From: Deltaproteobacteria bacterium
Lineage (GTDB): Bacteria; Desulfobacterota; Syntrophia; Syntrophales; Smithellaceae
Length of the DNA stretch: 64,000 nucleotides
Assembly: GCA_022710585.1 (NCBI GenBank)
Contig: JAKLGV010000014.1
Span: 18,373 to 82,372, forward strand
Direction: 5' to 3'
Shown here: positions 24,355 to 33,147 of the stretch, piece by piece
Numbering within the stretch: the stretch's first letter is position 1
Layout of the letters: each line of letters begins with the position of its first letter
Position numbers and translations under genes: made by a program
The notes under the pieces: generated by a model
Databases searched by the model: none
What the model was told of the DNA's origin: nothing
The model's input: only the letters and a program-made list of their open reading frames with translations

Positions 24355-24999
24355 TTATCTTGTGCCCGCCATCTGCTTCGCCACGCGCAGGGCCTCGCGA
24401 ACAAGGAGTTTCGTGGAGTACAGGCCTTCATGGTCGTCTTTCACGCCAAGCTTTTCACGCTTGTAGGCAAGGTTTTCGTCCCGTCGTCCCGATGCCAGGC
24501 CCACGCCGTAAAGCGCTCCCGCCTCGTGACATGATGGTGTCAGCATCTCGTGCACCAGGAAAGCGCCGTGAAGACTGGCTAAAGTCGTCTCCATGCCCAG
24601 ATTCCTGCTCCAGCCGACAGTGAGGGCAATACCGACTTTACCTTTAAGGGCCAGGTGTCCATTCTTCCCGAAGGTGAAACAGCGGGTGCGGTCGATGAGA
24701 CAGGCCATGATTCCCGACAGACGCGAGAAATACACCGGAGAGCCCAGGATAAGAATGTCACAGTCGAGGATTTTCTGAAGGATCGGCAAGGCGTCATCCT
24801 CGATGGAGCAGAACCTGTTTTGGGTCTGTTTGGTCATGCACCAGTTGCAGTGCCGGCAATCCGCAATGGAGAGGCCTGCAATCGCCACCGCCTCCGTTGA
24901 TACGCCTTCGGCCCTGAATGCCTCCTCGAGAGCGTAGTTCAGAAGATAAGCCATATTGCCATTTTTAATCGGGCTCGAGTGGATGCCGAGAACCTTCAA
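24355..24999 (-). CDS. Iron-sulfur flavoprotein-like FMN reductase
   Basis: A 214-aa flavodoxin-fold protein: MKVLGIHSSPIKNGNMAYLL, then DCRHCNWCMTKQTQNRFC with four cysteines that could hold an Fe-S cluster, then GSPVYFSRLSG for FMN. Same architecture as the genes at 15281 and 34090 but not a close copy. Electron transfer or oxidative-stress role likely; partners not visible. Confidence 0.8.
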   Translation of the reverse strand: MKVLGIHSSPIKNGNMAYLLNYALEEAFRAEGVSTEAVAIAGLSIADCRHCNWCMTKQTQNRFCSIEDDALPILQKILDCDILILGSPVYFSRLSGIMACLIDRTRCFTFGKNGHLALKGKVGIALTVGWSRNLGMETTLASLHGAFLVHEMLTPSCHEAGALYGVGLASGRRDENLAYKREKLGVKDDHEGLYSTKLLVREALRVAKQMAGTR

Positions 25000-25127
25000 T
25001 TTCTTACCTCCGTATTTTTTGATGGCTGATTGCAGCCCGGCACAAAATCATCAATTAATAAATTTTGCGGGAAATTATCAGCGGTGTTGCCGCTCATTGC
25101 AAGTTTTGTTCAGGGCATTTCAATGCC

Positions 25128-25257
25128 TAATGTAGTGTTACATAAATATTTACAGTATGTCATTTCGAAGCGAAGCGAGAAATCTTAATGATCATAAAAA
25201 CATAAAAGATATCTCCCGTTGGTCGATATGACAAGGTTTCATTGTAACACGACACTA
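25128..25257. mobile_element. MITE-like repeat, copy 2
   Basis: About 130 bp with terminal inverted repeats TAATGTAGTGTTACA and TGTAACACGACACTA (13/15 complementary). The interior is shared with copy 1 at 20797-20939; copy 2 has an extra AGCGAAGCG and lacks a segment around CCAGCAGAGCTGG. Its right end supplies the TAG stop of the universal stress protein gene. Confidence 0.75.
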
Positions 25258-26106
25258 GCGAACCAACAGAACCGGAATCGGGCTTTTATGGATAACGTGC
25301 GATGTGGTGCTCCCGAGGAGCAATTCGCGCAGACGATTGTGGCCGTAAGCTCCCATGACCATTAATTCCACGGAGCCTTCCCGGATGAATTTAACGATTT
25401 CATCCTGTTCTTTACCGGACAGAATGATGGTTTCGCAGTCAATCGACGCTCCGTCCGGATCCTGTTGCACGGCCTGTTCGATCTTTCCGCATAAAGCTTC
25501 AGCCTTTTTCTCATCCGAACTGATGATGACAGCCGTCATCGGCCAAGACGTTTTTTTGGATAAGTTCAAAGAAAGATGCAGGGCTTTGGTCGCCGATTCA
25601 CTGCCGTCAAAAGCCAGCGCCATGCTTTCTATCTCCACAAAGTTTTCCGGCGTCACGATGACCGGCTTGCCGGAATTGCGAACAACCGCTTCGGCCACCG
25701 AACCCAGCAGACCTCCTTCCTTGAGGTGAAAGTGTTCTCCTTTTTTCGCCATCAGAATTAAATCAGCGTCGCGTGCTTCTTCAATGATAAGAGTACTGAT
25801 TTTACCGGTTGCTTTTTTAATTTCGGATTTCACGCCGGCTGAATGGCACCGTTCCTGAAATTCCTTCAGGATGACATCCGCCTTGTCCTCCAGAGACTTC
25901 TCGATGGCGTCAAAAAAACCTTCATAAGGAGGCATGCCGACCGTACCGGAGATATCCGTCATCATCGGCCCCTGAATTAACTGAACGTCAATCACATGAA
26001 GACCGGTCAGCAAGGCATCCAGTTTTCGGGCCATATAGATTCCGTAGGCCAGCGCGGTATTGCTGTTGGCGGAACCGTCAACAGGAACGAGAATATTTTT
26101 AATCAT
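25255..26106 (-). CDS. Tandem universal stress protein
   Basis: A 283-aa protein of two UspA domains (about 1-145 and 150-283). Domain 1 begins ILVPVDGSANSNTALAYG. Domain 2 has the ATP-binding G-2x-G-9x-G-S/T motif (GAYGHNRLRELLLGST) and ends VIHKSPIPVLLVR. In domain 1 the equivalent loop is altered (KKGEHFHLKEGGLLGS), so ATP binding may be confined to domain 2. The stop codon lies in the end of a MITE-like repeat. Next gene upstream on the strand is the MORN-repeat protein. Confidence 0.9.
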   Translation of the reverse strand: MIKNILVPVDGSANSNTALAYGIYMARKLDALLTGLHVIDVQLIQGPMMTDISGTVGMPPYEGFFDAIEKSLEDKADVILKEFQERCHSAGVKSEIKKATGKISTLIIEEARDADLILMAKKGEHFHLKEGGLLGSVAEAVVRNSGKPVIVTPENFVEIESMALAFDGSESATKALHLSLNLSKKTSWPMTAVIISSDEKKAEALCGKIEQAVQQDPDGASIDCETIILSGKEQDEIVKFIREGSVELMVMGAYGHNRLRELLLGSTTSHVIHKSPIPVLLVR

Positions 26107-26129
26107 GATGACCTCCCCCGAAAGAACGC

Positions 26130-26801
26130 TTATTTTTGCTTCTTATCGAAGTGCTGTAATTCCTGAAGCAGACTGGCAACTTCATGCTCTTCCCAGACCG
26201 GCGCGGAACCATCTTCCTCGCTGTCCGTCGCTTGCGTCCGGGAACTGTTCTCCGTGAAAACAAGAAATTCCCCGATCAGTTTCCCGTTTTTAAAAACGGC
26301 TTTTTCTTTCAGTTCACCGCTCTTGAAATAGGTACAGTACTCGCCTTCCCTCTTGTCGTTTTTGAACAATCCCTTTTCTTTAATCTGTCCGTTTTTATAG
26401 TAGCAGGTATATTCTCCGTCAAATCTGCCTTTTCTGAACCGCTCTTCCATTTTGAGCTGCCCGATTTTGAAGTAAATCTGATAAAGGCCTTCCAGCCGGC
26501 CGTGCCGATAGAACTCTTTTTCTCTGACGTTGCCGTTCTCAAAGTAAGACGTATATTCACCCTCCAAACTGTCGTTCACAAAGTTCGCCTTCTCCTTGAT
26601 ATGGCCATCGGGATAGTAAATGACCGCCGGCCCGTTCCTTTTCCCGTTTTCAAAATGAAGGTGCGAAAGAATCTGGCCGTTTTGATAGTAGGCAAAATAT
26701 TCACCCTCCAGTTTACCGTCCCGGACAAATTTTCTTTCTTTGACCTTTCCCTCGGAGTAAAGAATCGTTTTTTCTTTGAGGGCGGAATCTTTTGGCGCCA
26801 T
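26130..26801 (-). CDS. MORN-variant (YwqK-like) repeat protein
   Basis: A 223-aa protein built of about seven 22-23 aa repeats with pattern G.YxxYxxNGqlkexxxFxNGkxxGey, the MORN_2/YwqK type. The tail (residues 185-223) is acidic and unrelated. A GGAG lies 11 bases before ATG 26801 and only 2 before ATG 26810, so the second start is preferred. No signal peptide. YwqK-type proteins are sometimes labelled antitoxins, but no toxin partner is visible. It may be co-transcribed with the stress protein gene 23 bp downstream. Confidence 0.75.
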   Translation of the reverse strand: MAPKDSALKEKTILYSEGKVKERKFVRDGKLEGEYFAYYQNGQILSHLHFENGKRNGPAVIYYPDGHIKEKANFVNDSLEGEYTSYFENGNVREKEFYRHGRLEGLYQIYFKIGQLKMEERFRKGRFDGEYTCYYKNGQIKEKGLFKNDKREGEYCTYFKSGELKEKAVFKNGKLIGEFLVFTENSSRTQATDSEEDGSAPVWEEHEVASLLQELQHFDKKQK

Positions 26802-27071
26802 GAAGGCCATTTCTCCTGCAATTATTTGAAATTATTGCATTTCTGCAAAGTCTGGAAATGGTTTTTTTAGAAGCTCATTAACGGATTCGCGTGTTATGTT
26901 CAGATTTCCAAGACTTTCTTTTTTTAAACAATCATTTATGATAATGCAACTAAAAAGATTTTCTGATGAATAAATTAGTTTAATTTTTTTACGAAAAAAG
27001 CTATGAGAAACAGGCGAAAAGATTATTCATTCTACTAAAGTAAATTATTGTTATCGTAAAGAGCTGGTTTG

Positions 27072-28265
27072 ATGTTTACGTCTAATCTGGACACAACAAG
27101 AGTCGCCATCATCGGCCCCGGCCGTCTGGGCACCGCCTTTGCCTATAAGTTGGACCGGGACAACAAACGCGTCGAAATTTATTATCACGACGCGGAGGTC
27201 TGCAAGACGATCAATACCGATCGTTTGAATCCCCTGCATTTGACCGAAGATCTGGCTAACCGGCTGGGGAGTATGGAAAAAGTTCCCCGCTTTTCCGATA
27301 AAGTTCGTGCGACCAACGACCTGGAGCATATCGTTGAGAACAACGATTTGATTATTCTCGCCATCACGATGAACCGCCTTCCGGAAATGCTCAACTATCT
27401 CAAACCGATGATTGATAAAAAAGCGGGGGATACCTGTCTCATTTCCCCGATCAAAGGCCTGATTTCCGATGAGATCAGCAAGGAGCTGATCACCCCCTCA
27501 CAGTTAATCAACAACAGCCTGTACAATCTAAAGCACAAGTATCAGATCGTTTGCGTCGGCGGACCGTTTTTTGATGTGGATATCGCGTTGGGCAATCCGG
27601 TCTGCCTGACGGTTGCCGGCAAAAGGCGCGTGGCCAATCTCGTCCGGGAAGAATTGCTGAAATTCAACCGCAAGGAAATCAATTCCTACTATAATTTTGA
27701 TATTGTCGGCGTGGAAGCCTGCGGCGCTTTAAAGAACGTGGTGGCCAATATTAAAGGCCTGGCGGATTCACTACAGCTCGGCGATTCCATTCCCGGCACG
27801 ATCTTTGCCCGCTCCGGCGTTGAAATACGCTCCCTGTCGCGGTTGATGGGCGGAGGGTTTCAGGCCTTCCACAGTCAGGCCGGTGTGGGAGATATGTACG
27901 TAACCGTTTCATCCCTGGCCAGTAAAAATTACCGGTATGGAAAATTTTTCTACGAACTCTATACCGGTAATCCGATTGAAACGAATCTGCGGGTGCTCGA
28001 AAAAATTGACGGCACGCCCGAAGGCCCCAACACGGTCAGAAACGTGCATAAATATCTAGAGAAGAAAAACATGTACAGCCCGCTCTTCTCTTGCGCCTAT
28101 CACATTTTCAATGAGGCGGGAGAGAAAGGTGCCATCCGGGATTTGATTATTCAAGCCTGCCAGTACGACAAGCGCAACAAGGAATATATCGATGCCTTAT
28201 CCAGAATGATGTACCGCATTCTTCCCAACTTCTGGTACCGTCGCGATAAAAGTATGTTCGACTAA
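27072..28265 (+). CDS. NAD(P)H-dependent glycerol-3-phosphate dehydrogenase-like protein
   Basis: A 397-aa relative of GpsA (usual length about 335). Rossmann loop IIGPGRLGTAFA (14-25), then the SPIKGL and CVGGPFFDVDIALGNPV segments and catalytic-Lys region GALKNVVANIKGLADSLQLGDS. The C-terminal 60 residues are an extra extension (YDKRNKEYIDALSRMMYRILPNFWYRR). Probably reduces dihydroxyacetone phosphate to sn-glycerol-3-phosphate for lipids; the divergent loop (GPGRLG for GAGSWG) leaves substrate uncertain. The TTG one codon upstream is a less likely start. Confidence 0.75.
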   Translation: MFTSNLDTTRVAIIGPGRLGTAFAYKLDRDNKRVEIYYHDAEVCKTINTDRLNPLHLTEDLANRLGSMEKVPRFSDKVRATNDLEHIVENNDLIILAITMNRLPEMLNYLKPMIDKKAGDTCLISPIKGLISDEISKELITPSQLINNSLYNLKHKYQIVCVGGPFFDVDIALGNPVCLTVAGKRRVANLVREELLKFNRKEINSYYNFDIVGVEACGALKNVVANIKGLADSLQLGDSIPGTIFARSGVEIRSLSRLMGGGFQAFHSQAGVGDMYVTVSSLASKNYRYGKFFYELYTGNPIETNLRVLEKIDGTPEGPNTVRNVHKYLEKKNMYSPLFSCAYHIFNEAGEKGAIRDLIIQACQYDKRNKEYIDALSRMMYRILPNFWYRRDKSMFD

Positions 28266-28304
28266 CATTTAATGACCCATATTAAACAAAAAAGGATGAA
28301 AATG

Positions 28305-30479
28305 ATGAAAACAAGATCTTTTGCAACTTCTCTGTTATTAGTGGCAACATTCTTCGCTGTTGTCTTTTTGAACAATTGTTCGGACAGCAGCGACTCTGAT
28401 GATCGTTTCGCCGGGCTCGAAAACCCGCCCTTGCTGGGCAGCACGGTATCCGGCCCGCATACGCATAATAACGCAACGGGGGTATACTGGAACAAGAAGC
28501 TCTGGCTTTTTTATTCTACGGAGGATAGTTCGAGCAATGAAGTCCACTACAAAACATTTGAAGTCAATGCCAGCGGCGAAAGTAGCATGAAAGACGGGGC
28601 GACCAGCTATTTAAATAACAATACGGAACCTATCTACAGCAAAGCTTTAACGAATCCGATTGTCGTCAAGAACATTCTCTACCTTTTTTATACCGGGACA
28701 AACAACAAGTTGTACTATACCTATCTTAATCCGACAGACAGCAAATGGAAAAACAGTAAGATATCGGACAGCTTCCTCGTGGATACCAGCACCCGGTATG
28801 CCGCCGTATACAATACGCTCCGCAACTGGATAGAGATCTACTGGATTCCAAATGACAAAAGCAATGACATTTACTGCTCCCGCCACAGCATCGACAAAAA
28901 TGGATATATGACCGGAAGCTGGCAGAGTTCTACTAAGATACTCACCGGCAGCGCTTCGGGGTCACCCCATCTGAGCGCTGTTTTCAGCCAGACCGGAGAC
29001 ACCACGGGACTGACCTATCTGGCATGGGTCAATGTCAGCCGCAATGCTAGCATCAGCCAGATCCAGTATAACAGTTCCGGGGTCCCTTCGATCCTGAAAA
29101 CAGATACGATTACCACCTCCCTCTCCAGCGACAGCAAGGACGGCGTCAGTCTTGTTGATCTTGGTGAGGACCAGATGGTCATGATCTGGAACACGCCCAG
29201 TCATCGTTATATCGGCAGAGAGAATTTTAACAAAAAGCAGGGCACGTGGTCTTCGGCTTCGTCGATCGATGCCGGCAGCACGAACGACTGGATGCCGACC
29301 GGTGCTCTCTATTATCAGCCGGCTGCCGACAGCAGCGCCTATCCTGACTATAAGAACAATAAATACAGGTATGACGCGGTCTTCTACTACATGCGCGGTG
29401 AGTGGGACAACAATCTTGATGCAAGAAGCACCTGGAAGATAAGCTCGGCAGACCATGTGGGATATTGGAAGCCTGTGTCAGCCACAACAATGGATACCCG
29501 CAATATGCTGTACTCACCTTTCTGGCCGGTGCTCGGCGTCGTGGATGCGCCTCCGTATGTGATGAATGGCGCTGACCTCGGCGCGGACTGGTGCATCAGC
29601 GGGTCTGATTGTACAAAAACAGAGTTTGAAGTCGCGGTAACAAATCAGGATGTGGTCAGCGGCGAAGTCAAAGGCGGGCCTTACATGGAGACGGGGTCAC
29701 ACAGCCCCATCTCATTTGAGCTCAGCGCAGGCCTGAGTGGTGCTTATGAGAACGGCATATCCTACTCGTATACCCAGACCGATGAGATCGAGGAGACGGT
29801 AGAAAGCAAGGGATTTATCTACTACCTGGCTCCGAAATATATTACCTACCAACTGGAATGGTACAGCCCCAGCGGGACCGCCAGCGGAAATTACACCTAT
29901 TATGTTGCCATTCCGGAAAAACCTTCTGTATTGAAGCGGTTCTTTACCGTTGCTGAAGGCGCTGACGGATATGAAAATACGACACAGCCCTTTATCGGAA
30001 TTCCCGATCATTATTCAACAAATGATTATAACAGACTGCTGACATACGACTACACCGGGACGTCAACCGATCCGTCAAAATACACCGGTTTGTTTGACCA
30101 GACACAGATACTGACTTGGGGCGGCGGTTCTCCCGCCACGCCCTCATGGCAGGTCTCGAGTGATACGAGCGTGTCCAAGGGTGCGTATGTTGAGCTCAAG
30201 GTCGGCGCCGAATTCAAGAAGGTCCTGGGCGTCGGTGTGGAAGGCTCCTTTGAAATCCAGACAACCTCATCGGTCAAGAAGGATGTTACGGTTACCATGA
30301 GATTTACCAATCCCGAGGCCAAGGTTGCAGGCGACGTGACACAATTTGATATCATTGCCTACTGGTTAAAGCCTGATGCCAACGCATACTGGATACCAAC
30401 AGACCGCAAAGGCCTGGGCGACACCCCCTTCTTTATTACCTACAGCGTGAATAAGAATACGATCGGTATAAAGAAGTAA
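28305..30479 (+). CDS. Large secreted lipoprotein, possible aerolysin-like beta-pore domain
   Basis: A 724-aa exported protein. The signal peptide ends FLNNC, a weak lipobox. Residues about 40-420 carry regularly spaced Trp/Tyr-rich blades (NATGVYWNKKLWLFYSTED, NILYLFYTGTNNKLYYTY, LTYLAWVN), suggesting a lectin/sialidase-like beta-propeller. The C-terminal 250 residues hold alternating Ser/Thr and hydrophobic strands (ISYSYTQTDEIEETVESKG; AYVELKVGAEFKKVLGVGVEGS; VTVTMRF) reminiscent of aerolysin-type pore-forming domains. That reading is inference. AAGGA 8 bases upstream supports ATG 28305. A 16-bp hairpin follows the gene. Confidence 0.6.
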   Translation: MKTRSFATSLLLVATFFAVVFLNNCSDSSDSDDRFAGLENPPLLGSTVSGPHTHNNATGVYWNKKLWLFYSTEDSSSNEVHYKTFEVNASGESSMKDGATSYLNNNTEPIYSKALTNPIVVKNILYLFYTGTNNKLYYTYLNPTDSKWKNSKISDSFLVDTSTRYAAVYNTLRNWIEIYWIPNDKSNDIYCSRHSIDKNGYMTGSWQSSTKILTGSASGSPHLSAVFSQTGDTTGLTYLAWVNVSRNASISQIQYNSSGVPSILKTDTITTSLSSDSKDGVSLVDLGEDQMVMIWNTPSHRYIGRENFNKKQGTWSSASSIDAGSTNDWMPTGALYYQPAADSSAYPDYKNNKYRYDAVFYYMRGEWDNNLDARSTWKISSADHVGYWKPVSATTMDTRNMLYSPFWPVLGVVDAPPYVMNGADLGADWCISGSDCTKTEFEVAVTNQDVVSGEVKGGPYMETGSHSPISFELSAGLSGAYENGISYSYTQTDEIEETVESKGFIYYLAPKYITYQLEWYSPSGTASGNYTYYVAIPEKPSVLKRFFTVAEGADGYENTTQPFIGIPDHYSTNDYNRLLTYDYTGTSTDPSKYTGLFDQTQILTWGGGSPATPSWQVSSDTSVSKGAYVELKVGAEFKKVLGVGVEGSFEIQTTSSVKKDVTVTMRFTNPEAKVAGDVTQFDIIAYWLKPDANAYWIPTDRKGLGDTPFFITYSVNKNTIGIKK

Positions 30480-30510
30480 TTCGGATCTTCACGTTCCAAG
30501 CATAGACGTT

Positions 30511-30553
30511 ATGAGCCCCCTCCGGGATTTATCCACACCCGGAGGGGGCTCAT
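30511..30553 (+). terminator. 16-bp perfect hairpin terminator
   Basis: ATGAGCCCCCTCCGGG (30511-30526) pairs with its exact complement at 30538-30553 around an 11-nt loop. Very stable; no U-run follows. It separates the lipoprotein gene from the convergent MoaE-like gene. Confidence 0.65.
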
Positions 30554-30573
30554 TCATAGCGAAGCGTCTGCCG

Positions 30574-30921
30574 TTAAATTTCTTCTTCTCTGACGATTTC
30601 CGTTTTGATCATGGTGATGAGTTCCTGAAAAACAGGCAGAACGTCTTTGCGGAAGCGGCCGGCCACGCAGACATACATAATATCGTCGCCGATCTTGAGA
30701 TGACCTTCATTGATCCAGACCCGGATATCAACAATGCCTTCTTTCTTTTTATATTCGCGAACGGCAGCGGCCAGCTTTGCTTTGTCGTAGGAAAGATTCA
30801 TGGAGCCAACCTTCCCCCCGTCTTTTGCCGTGGCCCGAACAATGCCGTTATGCGAGAGAATCATTCCCAGCCTATCCGCCGGCGCTTCCTTTTTTATTTC
30901 TTTTATCCATGCGTCAATCAT
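30574..30921 (-). CDS. MoaE-like molybdopterin synthase large-subunit homologue
   Basis: A 115-aa protein with the MoaE pattern: GIVRATAKDGGKV near the N-terminus, then YDKAKLAAAVREYKKKEGIVDIRVWINEGHLKIGDDIMYVCVAGRFRKDVLPVFQELI. MoaE converts cPMP to molybdopterin using sulfur from MoaD; no MoaD lies nearby. Shorter than E. coli MoaE (150 aa), with the last strand-lysine segment missing. It follows the acyltransferase/hydrolase gene by 12 bp, which may just be read-through. Fits an organism with Mo/W formate dehydrogenase. Confidence 0.65.
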   Translation of the reverse strand: MIDAWIKEIKKEAPADRLGMILSHNGIVRATAKDGGKVGSMNLSYDKAKLAAAVREYKKKEGIVDIRVWINEGHLKIGDDIMYVCVAGRFRKDVLPVFQELITMIKTEIVREEEI

Positions 30922-30933
30922 AAAACCTTCCTT

Positions 30934-33144
30934 TTATATTTTCCTAAAATATTGCCTGTTTATATTGGATTGATTTAAAAATTCCAGGACTTTCTTTTCC
31001 ACTTCCTTCGCTACCTCTCCCCGCAGGATGCCGTGATGATTGGCATCCACCCGCAACAATTGTTTTTCTCTGGAGCCGAGCCTGCCGTAAATCTCCGGAC
31101 CGCTCACCGCGTCCACGACCGGGTCGCCGGATGCCTGAACAACCAGCGCGGGATCGACAATATTTTTGAGATGAGTCTCGACATACTTCATCAGCTTTTC
31201 CAGTTCGTACGCCCCCCGGACAGGATTGCGCACATAGTTGATTTCCGGATTCTCCGGCTTATTCTCGATAAACTCCATTTTCCATTTATGGACATGCATT
31301 TTGGTCAACAGCGTATTCCACGCCACAACCGCGGGCGCAACTTTAGACGCCAGTCCCTTCAGCTTCAGGGGCGCATTGATGGAAATCACTGAAGCAAATT
31401 TACCCGGCTTATTGGCCGCCTGCAAAAGCGCGATGCCGCTGCCCATGGAAAATCCGGCGATGGAAAAAGTCTTCACGCTGTTCTTCATAATAATATAGGC
31501 GCGGCTCGCGGAGTCATACCATTCTCCCCAGTTCCTGGCGGCAAGATCTTCCGGCGCTGTTCCGTGCCCCCGCATCCGGACACCGTAGACCGCATAGCCG
31601 TTCTGGTGCAGATACTCCGCCAGCGGTCTGATTTCTTCCGGCGCGGCCATATAGCCGTGGACCAGAATGATGCCTTTTCTGCTGAAAAATCGTTTCAAAA
31701 AAAACGGCTCTCCGATATTTTGGGGTTTGCTTTCCTCCGGCAGATAATACTGCTGATAATCTTTATCAAAGAGATTCTTATCCAGTCGGATAAACGTATT
31801 TCTGATTTTCCATTTGAGATAAAAGGCCGGGATAAATTTCTGCCAATCGATGACGCTGGTCAAATCACGGAGCGGTTCCATTTCGTTTCTGAGAACTTCC
31901 ATGATATTTTCTCTTCTGATCGCGTGAAAATCGGCTTTCCGTCTGAATCGCTCGCTGTTTTTGGTAATGACGCCGTTTTCCCTTGTAATGAAGTTCTGGG
32001 CGATGGCTTCCTGTACAAAATTCTCGTACTTTTCGTGATGGTCATCGGTGAGCAGATAAAACTGTTTTCTATAAAGCGCGCTGTGACAATTGGGAAGACC
32101 GGATTCGCGCAGATGTTCAATGGCCAGAAAAATGCGTTTTTTGAAATCGTCTTCGCTGAACGTGTTTCGCCGGTAGCTGGTGAGAATATAAGACATAATA
32201 TGGTCGTGGTTGACCGTTGTCATGGCGTATATGGCGGACATATAATCCTGCATCATCTTGACGGACATTTTTCTGAAAGCGGATATTTTTTTTAAATCTT
32301 TGTTTTCAAGATAAACATGATGATCCGCCGCCATTCTTTTCAACTTTCCGTTGGCGGTAAGATAGTTTTTTACCGGAAGCGGTTGGCCGAAGCGCACGTC
32401 AATATCGACCCGGCCCAGGATAATGGGGCCTTCTATTTTCAAATCCTCGTGAAAATTAGCGGAAACATTTTTGACAAACCGGTGGACAAGATTGCTGACG
32501 ACATTCTCCTTCGCACGAACCGGATAATAGGTGATATTGACCGGGACAATGAATGTTTCTTTATTGATAATGCCGGCGGAATCCGCAGGATCAAATCCGT
32601 AATAATCAGCGATCCTCGCCACTGATGAACGGTCGCCGCGGGAAATGAAGTTTTTCAATTGTTCACGCAGAAACTGAGCACGCAGGGCCAACTGCGCCGC
32701 TCCGGAATGAGGCGATCTTCGCAGACCCGCGTTGTAAATAATATACTTGCCCTTCTCGATAACTTTTTTGTCTTTCATCATCCCGCCTTCCGGAAAGATG
32801 ATGACCGGATGGCTGTCCGTGAGCAGCGCCTTGATGAATATTTTATCCCGGTCCGGATCGGCCGTGGAAACGGCGCCAACCTTATTCATTAGATTGCCCA
32901 TTTCACCTGTGAAAAATGACTGGTGCGCCAGGGAGACAGGATATTTTTTGATGTGTTTTTTAATGATGTAAGGCATTAAAACAGTTTCGGTACGGGTGAA
33001 ATGATTGATCACATAGAGCACCGGCTGATCCGGAACATTTTCGGCGCCATGCACGCGGATATCCAGACCAAATCCCTCAATCAGATTGTCAATAGCCAGT
33101 TCAATGACATGGATTAAATCATTTGATATATTCATGGTCTGCAT
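30934..33144 (-). CDS. PlsC-type acyltransferase fused to alpha/beta hydrolase
   Basis: A 736-aa two-domain protein. Residues 1-300: glycerolipid acyltransferase with NHFTRTE (47-53, an H-x4-E variant of the usual NHx4D) and FPEGGMMKD. A helical linker of about 170 aa follows. Residues about 490-736: alpha/beta hydrolase with VHGYMAAPEEIRPLAE, nucleophile elbow GFSMGSG, acid in SGDPVVD and base in NHHGI, monoacylglycerol-lipase style. One chain could both attach and remove acyl groups. The gene starts 3 bp after the GDPD gene stops, so the two are co-translated, suggesting phospholipid remodelling or turnover. Confidence 0.85.
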   Translation of the reverse strand: MQTMNISNDLIHVIELAIDNLIEGFGLDIRVHGAENVPDQPVLYVINHFTRTETVLMPYIIKKHIKKYPVSLAHQSFFTGEMGNLMNKVGAVSTADPDRDKIFIKALLTDSHPVIIFPEGGMMKDKKVIEKGKYIIYNAGLRRSPHSGAAQLALRAQFLREQLKNFISRGDRSSVARIADYYGFDPADSAGIINKETFIVPVNITYYPVRAKENVVSNLVHRFVKNVSANFHEDLKIEGPIILGRVDIDVRFGQPLPVKNYLTANGKLKRMAADHHVYLENKDLKKISAFRKMSVKMMQDYMSAIYAMTTVNHDHIMSYILTSYRRNTFSEDDFKKRIFLAIEHLRESGLPNCHSALYRKQFYLLTDDHHEKYENFVQEAIAQNFITRENGVITKNSERFRRKADFHAIRRENIMEVLRNEMEPLRDLTSVIDWQKFIPAFYLKWKIRNTFIRLDKNLFDKDYQQYYLPEESKPQNIGEPFFLKRFFSRKGIILVHGYMAAPEEIRPLAEYLHQNGYAVYGVRMRGHGTAPEDLAARNWGEWYDSASRAYIIMKNSVKTFSIAGFSMGSGIALLQAANKPGKFASVISINAPLKLKGLASKVAPAVVAWNTLLTKMHVHKWKMEFIENKPENPEINYVRNPVRGAYELEKLMKYVETHLKNIVDPALVVQASGDPVVDAVSGPEIYGRLGSREKQLLRVDANHHGILRGEVAKEVEKKVLEFLNQSNINRQYFRKI

Positions 33145-33147
33145 TTT

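Noticed and set aside
26130..26801. Toxin-antitoxin module based on the YwqK label
   Set aside because: No partner toxin gene adjoins it; the neighbours are a stress protein and a dehydrogenase.
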